From contig CACRXP010000175.1 of the NCBI GenBank assembly GCA_902702965.1, positions 212,627 through 276,626 of the forward strand: a DNA stretch of 64,000 nucleotides. The letters run 5' to 3'. The notes under the pieces are model-generated. The model did no database searches. It was not told the DNA's origin and worked only from the letters and a program-made list of their open reading frames with translations. The position numbers and the translations under genes were made by a program. Shown here one piece after another: positions 10,331 through 23,974 of this stretch (positions are counted from its first letter, which is position 1; each line of letters opens with the position of its first letter). This DNA comes from Spirometra erinaceieuropaei. Its lineage: Eukaryota > Platyhelminthes > Cestoda > Diphyllobothriidea > Diphyllobothriidae.

Positions 10331-12310
10331 GACGGAATAATCTCCGGTGTGGATATGGCTTGTCCAGGGGGTAGGCCTAATAGTACATAAGACTGACTAC
10401 TGCATTTTTATGAGTAAGTGCTGCTAGATAAGGTTTAAACCAATATATTTTTGCGGTGGTTCGAATGTGAACGTCACCGATAAAACTGCTGTGTTCTCGC
10501 AAATCTTCTCAAGCACATATTTAAAAAATCAAGAACAATTCAAGGAAAACTGTCAAAAGGGAGTTCAGAAATCAGGTGGTCTTGCAGGCGTTGACCGCCA
10601 GTATATGGGCAGATTTTGTGACGTTGTTGGATCAATCACCGGTCGACAAGCAGCTGCACTTAGGTGAATCAGTTTCGCATAAATGTTAAACACTTGCTCA
10701 TGTGGCGGGGCACCCATCTCACTTAAATTAGCCTGGCTTTGTTCTTCTCTTTCAAAACTAACCAGCTCCCGGTCTGTGACTCGGTCGACGGTGGGCAAAA
10801 CTATACCGTGAAGTGGACTGGCATACGGTTGACGTCTTGGCTCTCTACACTGTGTGTCTTGTCCTCTTGCAGGTCTGTTGTCAGCTAGCGTTAAATCAGC
10901 TCATGCCAAGCTAACTCTTCGAGCCATGGCATCCACCACATTAATAGGCTGGCCATTGTAAGATGTCCTAGATAGGGTTAAGAGTTCCGAATAAATTACT
11001 AGGGTTTTGTTTGGATTTGATGGAGCCACCCAATTCCCATGCTTAAACACAAAGTTCAATAGGCAGGCCACGTTAATAGCTCAAATCGAATGAAAGATAG
11101 AGAAATAGGCAAAGGGAACTCACCGAAATCCTTAACCTGTATTACGACAACGTTTGCTGATTATATTTTCCGAACCATATGTTCCCATGGATAATTGTTT
11201 TTTGAAGATGGCTTATCAATATTAGCCTTAAAAATAGCAAATCAGTCACAATTCTTTGCGCTCTCGTTTTTAAATCGCTTCTGCTAAAAGTTGTAAATTA
11301 ACACAAAAGTCATATTATCTAAGGATTTGATTAGACTATGTACAGGCGCCCATGGTTAAACAAATGTTTCTATGACATTCCTATTGGCGAATTCAAACGA
11401 GATCCTGCTTGCCTTTTTGAACCGCATAATTAATAAACCATAGAGTACACCACGAATCCGTCGAACACTGTTTTATAATGCAAAATCATAATGTAGGCGG
11501 TTTGCGAACCTCCCTATCTGAAACTGCACTGGGTATTCAAGGATGACTAACTACACACTTCATCAAAAAGTAGCCTATTTTTGAAAATGCTTGCGACGCT
11601 TTCTGGAATTTATGCTTTCCCTAAAGCGCGGTACTTCTTGAAAACGTATCGCTTCATTTAAATTTGCATTTGGTTTCTTACGTCTTCTAAAGTTGTTATT
11701 TGTTATCAAAGATATTGGCTCACCCAATATCTGCCTCTTTTTTTGAGAAATCAACAATTAATCGAAAATATCGAAACCTCTCATAAGTTAGGCAGCTGCT
11801 TTACCACAATTCACTAGGAATACATAAATTCCCACAAAAGATTATATTAACCTGTATGAGCATGCTTGAAGTAATTAAGGCGCATCAGTTGTCATTTATC
11901 CGACTTGAGTTACTTTGTTTTTTCCAACCGCGGTCACTTTAAAGCACGTAAGTGTGTCTCCACGGTCTGCATGCCCCGTGTTATCTCCAAAATGTCTTTT
12001 TTGTCAACCAACAAAACAGACGTTTATTAGACAGCATCTGGCATTTTACTGATGCGGCCTGTGCCATTCTCCAAGTAAGACAGAGCCCTACTACGAGACA
12101 TGTTGTACTGCGGTTGACATCTTAACTTTGAACGCTCTGTGTTAAGTGCTCTGTCCTGTCTACTGTCTGCTGAAATGATGTCAGCGAAGGACACGAAAAC
12201 AATTTGAGGCATCAAACTAAGCGCAAACGCTAGTCTTCTTTGTTCCATTGATTAAAAACCTAGCGCAGTACTTCAAACATACCAATTATTTACCTACTCT
12301 GGGAACGCCG
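10140..12310 (-). repeat. Left inner arm of the large inverted duplication
   Basis: About 2.17 kb matching 21735-23930 in inverted orientation with high similarity. The minus-strand frames at 12027-12248, 11575-11757 and 10565-10798 match the plus-strand frames at 21795-22052, 22322-22504 and 23143-23517. They have scattered differences, no splice context and no recognisable domains, so I treat them as frames carried by duplicated DNA, not as genes. Confidence 0.8.
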
Positions 12311-15300
12311 TATGAAAAACACCTGGGTGGTCTTAACTATCCCAATATACTTGTCGAAATAAGTGTAAGGTTGAAATATTTAGCCGACATGGACACTTTT
12401 ACCTAAAGCATGCCAACAGAGCCATGTCTGTAGCGCAAAATTTCACAATGAGATATAACAACGAGCAATTAAAATGATTTACAAGCTTGCGCGAACATCG
12501 CTGTTGCCCAGAATGATGGTTATTCATCGGTCGCTGTCCGTCGCAGACTGTATTTTACCTGCGTGCTTCCCCTGCCACGAGGGAACATTAATTTCCCATA
12601 AAGCAAATTGAGCAAGTCAGCCTGTCTTGTCACGAGAAGAAATTAATTTAACATAAAAAAATTAGCAAATCAATTTAACACTCATGAATACGGTTATTAC
12701 TTTTGTGGGGTACGGATAAAATAGCACGTGCATATGTGGGTCATTTTGTGAAAACGAGCCTTTCGTATAAGGAAAACTGGACGGTGACTGTGGCGGAAAG
12801 CAATACAGAAATTTCAATAAAAACAATTTTGTCGGTATAAAAAAATGCGCATAATTACCACTGCTGCCGCCGGAGGTACTTATCGTTTTCCAAAATGTGT
12901 TTAGATGAGATCACCAAAAACAGACGTATTGCCTCAACCAATTGTATCTCGTGAAATAAGAAGATAAATGTTTGTCCAAATATTCTGACGTTCCCTGGAG
13001 ACAAATGCTAACGCATGCTTTCTCCGAAATTGTAATTCATTTAACTGCGCGCATTCCTAGACTATGGTTAAACGCAGACGGTGTAAATGGCCATGTTAAC
13101 TGGTATTTTATAACCTTTGTTCAATACGCTAGATCGTTTTATCGAAAACAGCTCGTATTCAAATTAAGTTCTTATCTTTGCCGTTGATACGCATATTCGC
13201 GCTGTCATCAAATTCACTTCTGTTGAATGTAGTCGGCTCCCAGAAAACGCATATTAACCCCAGGACTCCACTGGGCTATGCGCGAGTTCTTTATTAATTT
13301 GGACATTACGCGAAAGCATTCAGATTGCTTTTCAAGTTGTTAGGCATTCGTTGGGTCGGTCATTCTATTTGAGGGGCAGTGTAACAGCTAGAGTTTGACG
13401 GATGCCGGTGTACATTGATTCAATAAGCGATACTCTACAAATACTGACATTTTGTACACAATTAGGTCTGCTGCTCAATTCCATGCCGCAATTAACGAAG
13501 GTCACAATCGTACACCATAGATTATGCAAACCTGTCGATGCAGTCCCCAGTCTAGCATGAGGTGAGCCATCTGCGCGTAGTAATTCAAACCAATGAACCA
13601 GTAGAAACATCTGTTCGACGGGTCGCGGTACCTAACGGAGAATTACTGTTGCTTATGATTGCAGATATTGGTTCTGTACGCTTTGAAGTTTTTGTATGAC
13701 CAGGGAGATGAGAAACAGTACAGTGTTTGTTGTTCTCTCAAGAGAACTATGACCGACTGGACACTTTGTCCGTGTGTTTTGCGTGCAGCTCAAGGTCCGA
13801 CTCTGTTTTGTTTTTCGTTCTGCCTCTCAGATGTGATGGAATAAGCGCGGGATCCTGCATTGTCCTGCTGCAATGCGGAAGTAGCGCATGCTCTGTGTCT
13901 TTGACCTCATAGACACGACGCACCCATGGGATGGGCAACTGTACGACGCGGGCTTTTGTGCCACGTTGACGGTGCATGTGTTTTCCAAAAGAAGCGCATA
14001 ATTTGCGGCTGTCGTCGAAAGCCCGGACGAAAGGGGCAAGTCAATAACTACGATTTACTGAACTCAAATCCTCAAAGAGTGTATTCATTTCCTACGCCAT
14101 ATGTGGATATACACAGGACAGAAAAAATGCAGGCTGATATTTTGATCAGCATGACCGAATGATGCATATATTACCCAAGTTGATCCATGTCTTTGAGTTG
14201 CATAGGACTTGAACGTCCACCGTGACCCAAATCAATTATCATTGGTTTGGCAATTTAATATTAGTTCGAAAAACTACACAGCATAACAAGGCATTTTATC
14301 GAGTGCGGTTTCTAGAGCTCTGAATCAAGATGCAAATTCAAAAGCTGCCAGCATGTCAAGAATGCACAATTTTAGGGTCATACTTTAAATGGTTCACTTC
14401 TGCAAACTTGTCTGAATAATCCGTTTTAATAGAAGGCAGATTTCGTATTTTCGGTTAAGGTTCTATGAGATAAGCCAGGTGCTGTATTTGGCATGCGGCA
14501 GCCCGCATTCAGACGCAATGCCTAAGGCAAAATAAGTGTCCAGGCGCAAAAACACGTCCTTTATTAATTTCCGTCCTCGCACCTACTGATTAGAGAGCTA
14601 GTTGTGCAACATATTAAACAAGTGACTTAGGAAACTAAATTCGCCATAACGTTTGTGGAATGGGCTGCTAAATAAGACGTAAAAATGAAACGACGGGAAT
14701 AAAGAAGGGTCTAATCTGGAGAGATCAGTTGACAGTGGTGATGTGTTAATTTTCAACTTGGCCATATGATCCACGGATTTCTGCAGGAGAGCATGAATGT
14801 CAGTTGACGAGACGCGAGCGATTACACTGCTCTGCCTCCACACCACCATGGTTGGTATTTAAAATGGACACGCATTCATGATATTCTCTTTTGGAGCAGG
14901 ATCCATTCGGCGTGCGTTGGAGTGCATCGTCAATGTGGATTGATTTAGGAGCAAAAAATGTTGATGATTTGATCTAAGTTTTGCGTATTTACTGGTCTAG
15001 CGCAGAGCATGTTTCTTCCGAATGTCGTTGAATGTCTCATAACAGCTCGAATACTTCTGTGGATTTCAACCGGGCCCAAGAAACTATCAAATATGCAGAT
15101 GTCTCATAGGCAGGACCATTTTGATTGCGAGAAATATTTCTTCGAAAAGGAGGTTACCGTCAGCGGTTTAACTGCCGTTTTCACCGACGTCCACTGTATG
15201 CCCGCCAGTAAGGCCAAACCAGAAAAAGTGAATTGCGCATGAGTTAGTTTATAGCGATGATAAACTTGCGCGCAACACCGACTGCACTCTCTTCTCCCAC

Positions 15301-15960
15301 CTGGTGTCAAGTGGTGTCCTGAAAACGGGAGTGGGGAGAGGGCTGACAGCGTGTAGGCCCGCACTTAGGTGTGCCGCTAAACGGCCTGGTTCACAACGGA
15401 CAATGGCGAGGATATTAGGACGGTTCCGCTTAACTCTCAGTAGACTGTGGTTCGTGTCGTATGGGGTATTATCTTGGCATACATTTGCAGGTCGTTGCAG
15501 TTGTTACACTTCTAACAACGTTTGCTTCCCCCCGACTTCGCACCTTATCTTAATATCCATTATTTTATGAAATTACTTGTTTGTTTATTGTTCAATCACT
15601 ATTTTCATTTCCGTTAATGTACAACAATGCAGGGTAAAACTTTAGTCATACATCCTGGGAATATCTGTGTTTTCTTTCATTTTCGAGAGTTTGCAACTAA
15701 TTCTGCTTCTTTGTCTTGCGTAGCCATTTAAGAGGTGTTAGAAGGCATGACCTTCAATGGTGAACAAGTTGCCACGTAGGTTTCAGTGTTAATAGTTATG
15801 TAAGGGCGTTTGCAGTTGGTATACAGAATGCGCATCGAGATCCTGATTGGCGACCGCACGGTAATTCACAGGGGATGCATTTTCGACCAATTGCTCGTGA
15901 AATACATCAGTTCATGCCATTGGTGCACTCTAGTTAATAGTACACATCACACATAACCGA
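12311..15960. other. Loop region, no supported gene
   Basis: AT-rich sequence between the arms. Open frames are short (up to about 85 codons), occur on both strands and carry no family motif, signal peptide or paired splice sites that I could support. I see no element homologous to others in the window. Confidence 0.4.
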
Positions 15961-16013
15961 AAGAAATCATAGAGAAAGTACTTACAGGGTTTTTGAACAG
16001 AAAAGAAAGTAAG

Positions 16014-18169
16014 ATGGCGTGTGCTTCAAATTTGCGTCGACTAAATGTTCAACTGCTGATTCCTCTTGCCCTAATTCAACTTGGTAATGTTGTGGATGGA
16101 TGTGCGGCATCAAACAAAAGACCACCTGGGGAAGGCAAAACGTCGATAAAAGCAACAGGTTAACAAATCTTGAAATTTTTATCATTTTTGCTATGAAATT
16201 ATCAACTGCAAACCGTCATATTTCTGACGAAGTTGAATTAACTCTTAGTAATCGATAAAATGATGTATGACTTCAATTCCAAAATGTGAATTCAACTAGG
16301 AAATATACTTCAGTCGAGGTTGTTATCCTTATTTTCTTATGATATGCTCCTAGAATATTTCCTTTGCGTTTAGATGACCGCTGTTAGATGCACATCTATC
16401 ATCCGACGGCGGTGACTGCGTTCGACAAAGAGTGGCCTCATAATTAGTACATGTTCTGACTACTGATCATTCATACCCTTATGCATTCAAGTATATTTCG
16501 CATTAAACATACATACAAACATGGATTTTTATGTCATGCTTGTAGCAGAAGTGTATTGTTTGTATTTAATCGCAATAAGTTCAAATCCTCTGGCTCTAAA
16601 ATTTGCATATTATGAGACTGCTAAAGGCATGATATTTTTATTTAAATAGCTGCTCATGCATAAAAAGTATACTGCAGTTAGATCTTTAATATTAAAAGCG
16701 TGTAACACAATCGATCTGGTCTAAAAGCAATGGGTACTTAAAAATTTTCAACTCATCTGCCTTTTATTATAAAATATAAAAAGAGGCATAATAGAATACC
16801 AGCCAATTCCAAAAGAGCGCATAATGTGCGTAGTTCTCCATAAATATACTTCCAATTATACGTTAAAAGAGTTGACAAACAAATACAAACAGATAGGGTG
16901 GCTTTTTAACGAATTTTCAGGCGACAACAAAGGTGTGCTGTGTTAGGGGGCGCTCACCGATCGTTCATACGGGACTCACTCGTTCCGTTGTGCTTTATGG
17001 ACTCTCTCTCGAGCCCAACTAGCAGCTGCACAGCGGCGCATGATACATAGGCAGAATGGCATTACCCGCAAAGACAAGGGAGACTGGAATGGCCATTTCT
17101 GGCTTATTAGCCGTCGTCAGCCAGCCATACCCAAGCCCGAAGTGTGGAACACCCGAGCCTCGAAGTCGCGACTTGTTGGTTTAGAAGTCAACGCCTCTAC
17201 TCACCGGGCCACAAGCCCGTTGCCCTGTCGGTTTTCGATCGGGCATATACAGTGTTAGGGGCGCTCACCGATCGTTCATACGGAACTCACTCGTTCCGTT
17301 GTGCCTTACGGACTCTCTCTCGAGCCCAACCAGCAGCTGTGCTGCAAAGCTAGCATCCGGGTGTGAATCATTTGAGATTGTACTATACAACAGTCAATAT
17401 TACAACACGCTTAGGGAATCACCACATAACAGAAGACGTTTTCATTAATATCGCATTAAATTAGGCAGTGTTTACGTTCCGAAAAAAATCGATCTTTTCT
17501 TTACATTTTTCACGAAAACTTTTGACCAATTTTAAACATCTGTTTTAGCGAAAGTCGAAATCTGCCCACACAATTCGTTCAACCCAAATGTAGGCCAGGC
17601 TGTAGAATATTTACTAAAATCTGTATCCGCATTGCTATATGATGAAACAGAGGACGGCCGAACCGGGACCTTCTTTAGAATGATTGTACACAAAAAACCA
17701 CGAGTTTCATCTTGCCTTCGCCTGCAAAACAACCTGACATATCAATTGGCCTCATTCAGTTGCGCACTTAACTTCCCACTGGTGACCTTAAATTATTCTA
17801 AAATGGTTCGTCATGTTGCCATTATTTTCTTATTTTGTCGAGATGAATGTTATACGGGGTAAATGCTCTTTTTAGAAAATGGCTACGCTCAACCAGAAAC
17901 ACCACTTCATCCACAAAGTCGGATTTTCATGCAACCTATCTGATGTTGGTGCAACTGCGATAGCGATATCAGGAGACATTTCTGACTTCACTGCAATCAC
18001 CGAAGTAAAGCATCTCGCATTTCCACAGATAGAGAAACCCTTTCTGAAAAATGTCTCATGTTCAAAACCAATACCCAGTCTGTCGTGGCTCGGCCGAACA
18101 ACTGCTAAAATTAGCAATGCTTCTAACCTGGCATTTGCTAAAATTCCCCGTCTACGATGCGTATATTGA
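16014..18169 (+). CDS. Diverged paralogue of the 4-Cys family (copy L)
   Basis: Proposed exons are 16014-16083, 17549-17805 and 17876-18169, giving 206 aa. Exon 1 is a signal-peptide exon (MACASNLRRLNVQLLIPLAL...) ending in phase 1 at GGTAATG. Exon 2 starts after CTGTTTTAG and reads KVEICPHNSFN...FFRMIV...SSC...LASFSCALNFPLVTLNYSK, matching the family pattern ECPRHN...VFSMTF...DDC...FAQFSCKITFPAVTLHFARK. Exon 3 follows a 70-bp intron (GTTCGT...TTTAG) and carries CNLSD (the conserved N-x-S sequon), EVKHLAFPQIEKPF and a final PRLRCVY. The intron phases 1 and 0 are the same as in the close copies. All four family cysteines are kept and extra ones are added in exon 3. Exons 2 and 3 are well supported; exon 1 is the weakest part. 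Intron 1 (1,465 bp) contains a SINE. Confidence 0.6.
16941..17345 (-). mobile_element. tRNA-derived SINE between two 93-bp direct repeats
   Basis: The core (about 17041-17252, minus strand) contains a tRNA-like head with a good B box (GAGTTCG-type), followed by a body ending near GACAAGGGAGACTGG; it matches 48440-48655 in opposite orientation. It is bounded by two nearly identical direct repeats, 16941-17037 and 17253-17345, both starting GTTAGGGG(G)CGCTCACCGA. The element lies in intron 1 of copy L. It is too degenerate to be a working tRNA gene. Confidence 0.65.
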
Positions 18170-18239
18170 ACGTGCTTTAAGGCGAAATTCACTGTTACAC
18201 CGACTTTGGGGTCATGTAATAATCGCAGACAAATAAAAA

Positions 18240-21200
18240 CACAATTCCGTGTGGTGATAGTGCATTCGAAATTAAAGTACAGTTTGTGGAATTAATCAAA
18301 TGATTTTTGAATTATTTGTTGGAATATGCAGTACATGTACACAGTGACTCATTTCAAGATAGTTTTCCTAGACAGAAAATGGAGTTGTGTGGCGGGGTGT
18401 CACACAACTTACAAGAACTAGATTCACAAGTGCATGCATGATCTTTTAATTTGGTGCGACCATCGTGTAATAACGCAACCAATCGACACATTTGTGAGAC
18501 TCGTTGCGCAATGCTGCAGGAGTCTGCATAAACGTCAGAAACAGTTTGTTTGAAAAGATGCAATTCCCTAAAGTACAGCCCACGTGCTAAATACCTTTTA
18601 TTCGAGGCAAGCATCTCAAACAAATTAGATTCTTATTGGGGCCTCTAACTTGCCCTAGAATTGGACAGCTCCTCAAACTATGAATAACCAACTTACACTT
18701 TTCAATCTGCCATGACCTATTCATGTGTATTTTGTGTTTCAAATTGTACGTTATTGGAAGATAGAACAGGTTAGGCAGATGTGAATGGATACATATTTTT
18801 AATGATAAAACAGTAGATCTTATATTGGGCAACACTGTCCGATTGCTATCCTTAAAGTATATTTTGTTCTAGAAGTGCTTTTATCACACATACGTTTCAT
18901 GCGTATCTTTCTGTAAGTATGATTGGCATTATTATTGCTCTGACGTAGGTGGTTCTTGATACTTTTACGAGAACATACTTTTCATTCTCGTTCACACATA
19001 GTTCGAGCGATAGTTCAATTTGAGCGTGATGTTTCCATTTAAGTTGAGCAGATATTTTGCTGTTAAATTTTAAATACATCTATCTTAGTGTTAAGTGCAC
19101 AGCCACAGCTGTGCTTTCCAAACTGAGTGGTCTCTAAGCCCACATTATTAAGTACTGCTGAAAAGCAAAAATGAATAATACATACTGGACGTCACAGTCG
19201 TTAAGGTATCTGAAATAGTCAGCTTCGCAAATTCTCATGACTGTGCTTTAGAAAGGTTCTCCAAAGTAATCCTCAAACTTCCACCATGTTTTTCATTTAC
19301 TGAAACACGACACCCACTCCATAGTGGTAATGATTCGCAAACCTTTCCACAAGAATGCCAAAAAATGGAAATCCGTCGACGGTTCAAGTAACTTCGTGCA
19401 GCTTCAAGCGACAACTCGTAGTTGTTCAAATGATTAAACAGGGAGATAGAACGGCCTCCCTGTACAAACGATGCATTGCTTTGATTTACGTCGAACAACT
19501 ACTTCATTCCAAAACACAGTTCGATATGTAAAAAGAATGTTACCTAGATAAATGTGGATCTCGAAGTTTCCTGCTAAAGAACCCAAAAAGAATAAAACGT
19601 TTGTTCTCTGTTATTTATCGGAAAATTATCAATGGAGAAATGCGAGAAAGTAGAATGTCATTGTGCACCTAGGGCTCGGGAGAGTAAAATAATGCATTCA
19701 ATTTCATTCAAAGGATTGTGGGCACCCGAATGATTAATTATATGCTGAAGGTTGATTTATTGGCTAATGAGCATAAAAAGTCAGGGGTAGGTGTAAAAAT
19801 CCTCTTTGTCCACAGTAATGAATTGCCTCCGTCCTGGCCAACAGACACGTCCAAGGGGTTTTGGGTAGCCTGATAAACATTGTGAATTTCTCGAAAGGCC
19901 TCTTTGACGTCTACACGCTAGCCCGTACATGCATACATCAAGCGCACGAGTTTTAATCTGAAAAAGGTTCTACATTTGACTCTTTTCTAACCGCTCTAGA
20001 TGATAGCGTCCTATTCATTTGGACAAAGGATGACTCATGCGACCAAGATATTCTGCCGCACGTCAGCAGGAGACAGAGTACATGAGCGTAGGTGACTTGT
20101 GTGCTGAGAGTTTGTGCTTGCCCTCCGCCTACGGGAAGGGATTATTTGAGATTGTTAAATGGGTGTCAGAAGCTTATATAAAGTTGGGTTATAAGGTGTA
20201 TTCTGAAATGAGAACGACATGGCCACTCAAAATTAATGGGGAAGGCGATTCACAACGTCAAATTATTCGGCTGGCTCAATGAAAACAAGGTGGAAACGTT
20301 CCATTCGCTGACCCTCGCGAACTATTTTTGAAAATATTACGTGTCGTGTAAGAAGCCAATTGGCAGTTGTACACATAAGCTGCTGTTTTGAAGCAGTCGG
20401 TGTAGACCCAGTTTCAGTCGAATTGACGTGCACTGCGTCTCCCGATGAAAAGAATATTTAGTCGCATTCATACTAATCTGGGCTCATTTAGCAGAGGGAC
20501 ACCAACTTTAGGTTCACTTTACAGGAAAAGATGCGCCACTAACATACCGTGGCTTTGAGAACTCGGGGTTTTGTTCGACGATAATTCACTGAGTTTTCAA
20601 TGCAAGGACCAGTTTGCGGCGCTTCATTCTTTTGTCGTATGAGAAATCTGACCAAAAGAATACTCTCCTATTTCAGTATTGCTTCAGTCAGAAAGTTCAT
20701 TATTTAGGAACCTATGTGCAAAGTGCTCTTGGTAGATTTTAGAGTTGTTAAAATGCGTTTGACAACCACTCAATTGAGTTGGTTGAAATTGGCCTGGAAT
20801 ATAAATAAAACAACCTAAACAATTTACTTATTTGTCTGAAAATCAACGCAGCCCTGCATTATGGGAATTTCTAGGCTTTATTTCTTCTGGCATATATTTT
20901 GGCATGCACATTTATCTTTCTAAAGCAATGAATAAATGTAACCTTGGAATTAATTTACCCAATCATAATCCGACTGCATAAAAACCGATGTTCACTCTCA
21001 CGAAGTCACAGAAAAACAACATGCGAGTGCACACGTCATGGGTTTAAAATAAATTGGAAATTTCAGTCGGCATTTTCACGTCTATAATGATAAATGATAA
21101 TTTTCCTCCATAAACAAATTAACCTGCGCATATATTACAGTCATCATTATTATATTTGCCATTTTTCAATGCCGCGTTACACTGCTGTATTTGTACAACA

Positions 21201-21734
21201 GAGTGGCCATAGGAACTGTAAACTATCGCGAAATCTGCGGAACTTCTGCGCGTTTTATTTATAATTACGCATTATTTAAGTATAAAAACGCAACACTAAA
21301 ATGACATGTGCATAACTTTTAGCATAGCAAACTGATGGAGGTCTTTTCCAGGGAAGACTATTGACTACTTAAAAAGAGCAGGAAAAAGGCCCAGCGGTTT
21401 GAACAAAGGGCTGCTCATACTGCGTTATGAGGTAATTTTAAAGCGCAAAATTCAAGGCGTTTGCACATCTGGCAATTTGAAACCGATAAAACACTTGATA
21501 TACTTCACGCTGTGAAATCCGCTTGGCGAACCTCTCAAACCATACAAAAACGCTTACGAATGTGCAATGTTAGTATTGGATATCTACTACTATAGGAAGC
21601 TATGTGCACATATACATTTATGAAAAATAGAAGAGTTTGATCGGAAAAGTAGAGTTGTACTCGTAAAAAGTCGAGCTGGGTACACCAACCCGTCATCAGA
21701 CGAAATGAAAGTTAAGTTGTCATAGTAGACCAGT
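18240..21734. other. Loop region, no supported gene
   Basis: AT-rich sequence with only short open frames. The minus-strand frame 19235-19498 (87 codons) follows a possible acceptor and the plus-strand frame 20037-20282 has 81 codons. Neither shows family motifs, a signal peptide or a recognisable domain. No repeat relationship to the rest of the window was noticed. Confidence 0.35.
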
Positions 21735-23930
21735 TGGGACAGTTAAGACCACCCAGCTGTTTTTCATACGGCGTTCCCAGAGTAAGTAAATAATTTGTAT
21801 GTTTTAAGTCCTGCGCTAGGTTTTAAATCAATGGAACAAAAAAAACTAGCGTGTGCCCTGATTTTGACACCTCAAATTGTTTTCGTATCTTTTGCTGACC
21901 TCATTTCAGCAGACAGTATACAGGACAGAGCACTTAACACAGAGCGTTCAAAGTTAAGATGTCAACCGCAGGACAACATGTCTCGTAGTAGGACTCTGTC
22001 TTACTTGGAGAATGGCACAGGCCGCATCAGTAAAATGCCAGATACTGCCTAATAAACGTCTGCTTTATTGGTTGACAAAAAAGACATTTTGGAGATAACA
22101 CGGGGCAGGCAGACCGTGGAGACACACTGACGTGCTTAAAAGTGACCGCGGTTGGAAAAAACAAAGTAACTCAAGTCGGATAAATGGCAACTGATGCGCC
22201 TTAATTACTTCAAGCATGCTCATACAGGTTAATATAATCTTTTGTGGGAATTTATGTATTCCTAGTGAATTGTGGTAAAGCAGCTGCCTAACTTATGAGA
22301 GGTTTCGATATTTTCGATTAATTGTTGATTACTCACAAGCTGAGGCAGATATTGGGTGAGCCAATATCTTTGATAACAAATAACAACTTTAGAAGACGTA
22401 AGAAACCGAATGCAAATTTAAATGAAGCGATACGTTTTCAAGAAGTACCGCGCTTTAGGGAAAGCATAAATTCCAGAAAGTGTCGCAAGAATTTTCAAAA
22501 ATAGGCTACTCCTTGATAAAGTGTGCAGTTAGCCATTCTTGAATACCCAGTGCAGTTTCAGATAGGGAGGTTCGCAAACAGCCTACATTATAATTTTGCA
22601 TTATAAAAAAGTGTTCGACAGATTCGTGGTGACCTCTATGGTTTATTAATTATGCGGTTCAAAGAGGCAAGAAGGATTTGTTTGAATTCGCCGATAGGAA
22701 TGTCATAGTAACATTTGTTTAACCATGGGCACCTTTACTTAGTCTAATCAAATGCTTAGATAATATGACTTTCGTGTTAATTTACAACTTTTATCAGAAG
22801 CGATTTAAAGACGAGAGCGCAAAATATTGTGACTGATTTGCTATTTTTTAAGGCTAATATTGATAAGCCATCTTCAAAAAACAATTATATATGGTAATAT
22901 ATGGTTAGGAAAATATAATCAGCAAAACGTTGTCGTAATACAGGTAAAGGATTGCAAAGAGTTCCCTTTGCCTACTTCTTTACCTTTCATTCGATTTGAA
23001 GCTGTTAACGTGGCCTGCCTATTGAACTTTGTGTTTAAGCATGATAATTGCGTGGCTGTATCGAGTCCAAACCAAACCCAGCTTATCTATTCGGAACTCT
23101 TAAAACTATCTAGGACATCTTAAACATGGCCAGCCTATTAATGTGGTGAATGGACGGCTCGAAGAGTTAGCTTGGCATGAGCTGACCCTAATGCCAGCAG
23201 AAAAAAGACCTGCATGGGGACAAGACACACAGTCTAGAGAGCCAAGACGTCAACCGTATGCCAGTCCACTTCACGGTATAGTTTTGCCCACCGTCGACCG
23301 AGTCACAGACCGGGAGCTGGTTAGTTTTGAAAGAGAAGGACAAAGCCAGGCTTATTTAAATGAGATGGGTGCTCCGCCACATGAGCAAGTGTTTAACATT
23401 TATGCGAAACTGATAGACCCAATTGTAGCTACTTGTCGACCGGTGGTTGATCCAACAACGTCACCAAATCTGCCCATATACTGGCGGTCAACGCCTGCAA
23501 GACCACCTGATTTCTGAACTCCCTCTTGACAGTTTTCCTTAAATTGATCTTGATTTTTTAAATATGTGCTTTAGAGGATTTGCGAGAACACAGCAGTTCT
23601 ATCGGTGAACGTCATATTTAAACCACCGCAAAAATACGTTGGCGAAAACGTGACTGAGAAACCCCTACTTAAGTAAACGCAGTAGTCAGTCTTATGTACT
23701 ATTAGGCCTATTCCTTGAAAGCCATATCAACACCGGAGATTTTTCAGTCCATAAAAGTCGTACGCATTAGGTCACATGTCCGTCGATTTATGGGCCCTAT
23801 ATGACGACTTCATGAAATAATTCATAATTATGTGATATCCTTTATAGTGATTATAAAGAATGTGTAATTTGTAAACCCTCAATATAGGCGAAACATCAGA
23901 CAGAAAATAAGTTAAACGACTGCTGTGCAT
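21735..23930 (+). repeat. Right inner arm of the large inverted duplication
   Basis: Inverted counterpart of 10140-12310. The two copies differ by scattered substitutions and small indels. The longest open frame, 23143-23517, aligns with the reverse of 10565-10798 and beyond but is interrupted in the left arm. The far end (23760-23990) is repeat R2. Seen directly: near-collinearity over about 2.2 kb. Inferred: an inverted duplication event. Confidence 0.8.
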
Positions 23931-23974
23931 TTCCTTCTTTTAACACTCCTTTTTCAATGATGAGATCGTACCGA

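Noticed and set aside
17160..17235. tRNA gene (minus strand)
   Set aside because: The B box is good, but the acceptor and D arms do not pair well, and the sequence continues into a SINE body shared with 48.4 kb.
19235..19498. Minus-strand frame as another diverged family member
   Set aside because: A possible acceptor precedes it, but the cysteine and hydrophobic spacing does not match exon 2 or exon 3.
21795..22504. Frames shared between inverted arms (for example MEQKKLACALI...)
   Set aside because: Conserved only as part of duplicated DNA; counterparts differ by small indels and no domain, splice context or family motif is visible.
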